Shown piece after piece: positions 61,253 to 64,000 of a DNA stretch of 64,000 bases. A program made the position numbers and the translations under genes. How positions within the stretch are numbered: the stretch's first letter is position 1; each line of letters begins with the position of its first letter. The notes under the pieces were generated by a model that saw nothing but the letters and a program-made list of their open reading frames with translations, did not search any database and had not been told where the DNA came from. The DNA is taken from positions 62,001 to 126,000 of the forward strand of contig JBAOHL010000005.1 in NCBI GenBank assembly GCA_037045045.1, read 5' to 3'. This DNA is from Phosphoribacter sp037045045. GTDB taxonomy: Bacteria > Actinomycetota > Actinomycetes > Actinomycetales > Dermatophilaceae.

Positions 61253-62020
61253 CTAGGCGAGGCGGCGGCGCACGACCTCGAAACACAGCACGGCGGCCGT
61301 CGCCGAGACGTTGAGCGATTCGACCCCGGTCGCCATGGGCACCCGCAGCCAACTCCTCACGTGGGCGCGGACCGCCTCGCTCGTCCCGGCACTCTCGCCG
61401 CCGAACACGTATGCCGTGTCGTCCGGCAGCTGGGCCTCGAACACCGAGTCGGCGGCGCCGGCGTCGAGCCCCGCAACGTGGTAGCCGGCCGCGGCCAGAG
61501 CGGTCACCGCGTCGAGTGCGGTCGCGCACTTGAGGATCGGGGCCCGGAAGGCCACGCCCGCCGAGGCCTTGACGACAAGCGGGTCGAGGGAGGCCACGCC
61601 TCGGCGCGGGACGACGATGCCGGAGAATCCCGCAGCAGTGGCGGTTCGCAGGATCATGCCGACGTTCGCGGGGGTGGTGATCCCGTCGAGGACGAGTACG
61701 GGGCCGCTCAGCCCGTCTGCCAAGGCCTGATCGAGCGGACGCATTCGCGGGGCCACGACGTCGGCGCACACCCCTTGGTCCTGCTTGCCGTTCCCGGCGA
61801 TCTTCTTCACCCGTTCGGCCGACACTCGCTGCACGAGCACCCCCCGCGCCCGGGCCGCGCGCAGGACCTCGGCGATCTGCGGCCCGCGGGCCGAGTCGGC
61901 GACGAGGACCTTGTCGACGGCCAGGTCCGGGTGGGCCAACGCCTCGAGCACCGGATTGCGTCCGTACACGGTGACGAACCGGTCCTTGGGCGAGGTGGCC
62001 GGGCCGGCGTCTGGGGACAT
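61253..62020 (-). CDS. SpoU/TrmH-family 23S rRNA 2'-O-methyltransferase (RlmB-like)
   Basis: 255 residues. An N-terminal substrate-binding domain (VYGRNPVLEAL) and an SPOUT domain with ITTPANVGMILRTA, FGGESAGTS and ESLNVSATAAVL (the three SpoU motifs, forming the knot that binds SAM). Expected to methylate a ribose in rRNA; the target is not deducible. ATG 62020 is the only start before VYGRNP without a low-complexity tail. Convergent with the DUF1697 gene, 19 bp apart. Confidence 0.9.
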   Translation of the reverse strand: MSPDAGPATSPKDRFVTVYGRNPVLEALAHPDLAVDKVLVADSARGPQIAEVLRAARARGVLVQRVSAERVKKIAGNGKQDQGVCADVVAPRMRPLDQALADGLSGPVLVLDGITTPANVGMILRTATAAGFSGIVVPRRGVASLDPLVVKASAGVAFRAPILKCATALDAVTALAAAGYHVAGLDAGAADSVFEAQLPDDTAYVFGGESAGTSEAVRAHVRSWLRVPMATGVESLNVSATAAVLCFEVVRRRLA

Positions 62021-62095
62021 GGGCCCATCCTGCCGCGTACCCCAGGCATCCCGCCCGCCGCCTGACCGTTCGTCCCCGGCGCCATCGTCCCTCCG

Positions 62096-62117
62096 TGGAA
62101 GCGCTTTCTCGTATGCT
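62096..62117 (+). promoter_or_regulatory. LacI-type operator and -10 box of the amylosucrase gene
   Basis: TGGAAGCGCTTTC (62096-62108), with the palindrome AAGCGCTT at its centre, is typical of sites bound by LacI-family sugar regulators. TATGCT at 62112-62117 is the -10 box, so the operator lies in the spacer where a bound repressor would block RNA polymerase. The GGAGGAC at 62147 is the ribosome-binding site. Confidence 0.65.
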
Positions 62118-62156
62118 GGTGCCACTGGGGCGACCTCGAGGGCGCGGGAGGACGAC

Positions 62157-64000
62157 GTGGCGAGCCGGGCCGGACTGGACGCAGCCCTGGCCTCCAGCGC
62201 CACGACGTTGGAGCGGCTCTCGCCCGAGCGACGCGAGACCTTCGAGTTGCGGCTGCGGCGCTGGTGGCCCGATCTGCTGTCGGCCCTCGGCGAGCTCTAC
62301 GGCACCGAGGCCGAGGAGATCGCGGGCAGGCTCGTCGCCCAGGCCGCCGCGGCATACCGGGACCGGGACGGCGACCTGCACCGCCTCGACCACAGCCGCC
62401 AACTCGAGCCGGACTGGCTGCAGTCGCCACGGATGTTCGGCTACGCCGCCTACGCGGACCGCTTCGCCGGCACGCTGGCCGGAGTGACCGAACGGCTGGG
62501 CTATCTGCAGGAACTCGGCGTGACGTACCTGCACCTCATGCCGATGCTGCGCCCGAGGGAGGGCGACAACGACGGCGGGTATGCCGTGGCCGACTACCGC
62601 CAACTGCGCCCGGACCTCGGCAGCGTCAGGGACCTGCGGAAACTGGCAAAGTCGTTGCGGGACAACGGCATCAGCCTCGTCCTGGATCTCGTGCTCAACC
62701 ACGTGGCCCGAGAGCACGAGTGGGCCAGGCGGGCCCGGGCGGGGGAGGCGGCATACCGGGCGTATTTCCACGTGTTCCCTGACCGCGAGCTGCCGGATGC
62801 CTACGAGGCGGCCCTGCCCGAGGTCTTCCCGGACTTCGCTCCGGGCAACTTCACCTGGGACGAGCAACTGTCCGGGTGGGTGTGGACGACGTTCAACTCG
62901 TGGCAGTGGGACGTCAACTGGGCTAACCCCGACGTCCTGTGCGAATACGCCGACGTCATCCTGTTCCTTGCCAACCTCGGCGTCGAGGTGGTCCGGCTCG
63001 ACGCGATCGCCTTCACCTGGAAGCGCCTCGGCACCACCTGCCAGAACCAGCCCGAGGTCCATGCCCTCACCCAGGTCCTGCGCACGGTGGCCCGGATCGC
63101 GTGCCCGGCCGTGGCGTTCAAGGCCGAGGCGATCGTCGGGCCGCGCGACCTCGTCCAGTACCTCGGGCAGGGGACGCATTTCGGCAAGGTCAGCGACCTG
63201 GCCTACCACAACAGCCTCATGGTCCAGTTCTGGTCGATGCTCGCCACCCAGGACGTGCGACTGGCCGTGCGGGCCCTCGACGCCCTGCCGCCGACCCCGC
63301 CGACGTCGGCGTGGATCACCTACCTGCGCTGTCACGACGACATCGGCTGGGCGATCGACGACGGGGACGCCGCCGCCGTCGGCTGGGACGGGTTCGCGCA
63401 CCGGCGCTTCCTGTCCGACTGGTTCGTCGGCGATTTCCCGGGGTCGACGGCGCGGGGCCTGGTGTTCCAGGCCAACCCGGCGACCGGGGACCGGCGGATC
63501 AGCGGCACGGCGGCAGCACTGGCCGGCCTCGACGCCGCCCGCGACTCGGGCGACCCGGTCGCCGTCGACCTGGCGATCCGACGGATCCTGCTCGGACATG
63601 CCGTGATCGCCGGCTTCGGCGGGGTGCCGGTCGTGTGGAGCGGCGACGAACTGGGCTGCCCCGACGACGCGCACTGGGCCGACGAACCCGGCCACCAGGA
63701 TGACAACCGCTGGGTGCACCGACCCCGGATGGACTGGTCGTGCGCCGAGCGTCGCCATGACCCACTCACCCCCGAGGGCCGGGTGTTCGCCGGCATCGCC
63801 CAGATCGCCCGGGTCCGGGCGGCGCTGCCGCACCTGCACGCCTCGGTGCCGAGCCGCACCGTCGAGGTCTGGGACCCGGGCGTGTTGGCGCTGGTCCGCC
63901 GCCACCCGATCGGCACGCTGCTCTGTGTGTATAACGCCACGTCCGGCTGGCGGCCCGTGCCAGGATGGCTGCTGCGGGAGCACGATCTGGGGGACTGCTG
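62157..64000 (+). CDS. Amylosucrase (GH13), 3' end beyond the window
   Basis: At least 614 residues, no stop before the window ends. GH13_4 glucansucrase that makes alpha-1,4-glucan and fructose from sucrose, or hydrolyses it. An N-terminal helical domain precedes DLVLNHVAREHEW, nucleophile Asp282 in VVRLDAIAF, acid/base Glu324 in FKAEAIVG and Asp394 in RCHDDIGWAIDD, a signature of amylosucrases rather than alpha-amylases. GTG 62157 follows GGAGGAC. The LacI-type operator in its promoter suggests induction by a sugar. The full enzyme is usually about 640 residues, so little is missing. Confidence 0.92.
   Translation, partial: MASRAGLDAALASSATTLERLSPERRETFELRLRRWWPDLLSALGELYGTEAEEIAGRLVAQAAAAYRDRDGDLHRLDHSRQLEPDWLQSPRMFGYAAYADRFAGTLAGVTERLGYLQELGVTYLHLMPMLRPREGDNDGGYAVADYRQLRPDLGSVRDLRKLAKSLRDNGISLVLDLVLNHVAREHEWARRARAGEAAYRAYFHVFPDRELPDAYEAALPEVFPDFAPGNFTWDEQLSGWVWTTFNSWQWDVNWANPDVLCEYADVILFLANLGVEVVRLDAIAFTWKRLGTTCQNQPEVHALTQVLRTVARIACPAVAFKAEAIVGPRDLVQYLGQGTHFGKVSDLAYHNSLMVQFWSMLATQDVRLAVRALDALPPTPPTSAWITYLRCHDDIGWAIDDGDAAAVGWDGFAHRRFLSDWFVGDFPGSTARGLVFQANPATGDRRISGTAAALAGLDAARDSGDPVAVDLAIRRILLGHAVIAGFGGVPVVWSGDELGCPDDAHWADEPGHQDDNRWVHRPRMDWSCAERRHDPLTPEGRVFAGIAQIARVRAALPHLHASVPSRTVEVWDPGVLALVRRHPIGTLLCVYNATSGWRPVPGWLLREHDLGDC

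Noticed and set aside
61002..63983. 993-residue minus-strand open frame across the rRNA methyltransferase and amylosucrase
   Set aside because: Antisense to the amylosucrase for most of its length and merges into the methyltransferase frame only at its end; the methyltransferase starts at 62020.

Overview
The window is high-GC actinobacterial DNA (roughly 70% G+C by eye; GTG starts are common). It carries phosphatidyl-inositol mannoside genes, a GarA-type FHA protein, LAXTG-type surface anchoring and a Wood-Werkman type transcarboxylase. Gene order follows three blocks known from Mycobacterium tuberculosis: thrS-HIT-pgsA-patA-pimA...pdxST-yebC-ruvCAB-yajC-secDF-apt-relA-ppiase-hisS; xerD-parA-scpAB-rluB-cmk-der; and pgsA2-DUF881-sbp-DUF881-gcvH-garA-merR-DUF151-merR-gcvP. 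Many 7-mers GGCATAC/GTATGCC and the overall gene content make a member of the Micrococcales (Intrasporangiaceae/Dermatophilaceae type) my best guess; this is inference, not proof.

Layout. 1-10.1 kb: threonyl-tRNA synthetase (with an apparent 1-base frameshift), a cell-wall anchored beta-propeller/Ig protein on the minus strand, early PIM lipid synthesis (PIP synthase, acyltransferase, PimA), a LemA-like protein and the PLP synthase pair pdxS/pdxT. 10.4-20 kb: YebC regulator, Holliday-junction genes ruvC-ruvA-ruvB (ruvB with two apparent frameshifts), the Sec accessory genes yajC-secD-secF, apt and the bifunctional (p)ppGpp enzyme. 20-25.3 kb: a membrane protein, a DUF349 coiled-coil protein and a membrane-anchored cyclophilin on the minus strand, then a metallo-beta-lactamase-fold hydrolase and hisS. 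25.4-33.5 kb: chromosome-segregation and core genes xerD, ParA, scpA, scpB, rluB, tyrA, cmk, der. 33.6-41.4 kb: tRNA-Pro(GGG) followed by an accessory region with a short orphan reading frame, minisatellites, an SDR dehydrogenase, a two-subunit CoA-transferase, a 4 x 70-bp noncoding tandem array and a complete methylmalonyl-CoA carboxytransferase set (5S, 12S, small subunit, 1.3S biotin carrier). 41.4-51.6 kb: phosphatidyltransferase, DUF881/sbp/DUF881, gcvH, garA, two MerR regulators, DUF151 nuclease and gcvP under a glycine riboswitch; a small accessory/decayed segment interrupts it at 45.8-47.2 kb. 51.6-64 kb: sbcC-sbcD (minus), a GCS2-family ligase, two minus-strand membrane proteins with proline-rich or zinc-ribbon parts, PhzF and DUF1697 proteins, a SpoU/TrmH rRNA methyltransferase, and an amylosucrase that runs off the end.

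Themes. (1) About 60 copies of GGCATAC/GTATGCC, balanced between strands and often spelled with rare codons, are some tenfold more than composition predicts. (2) At least nine tandem minisatellites occur, several made from the 3' end of the preceding gene. (3) Many genes have a TANNNT -10 box exactly 6-8 nt before the start codon, implying leaderless mRNAs. (4) thrS and ruvB carry single-base insertions that could be assembly errors. I found no CRISPR array, insertion sequence, prophage or recognisable defence system.
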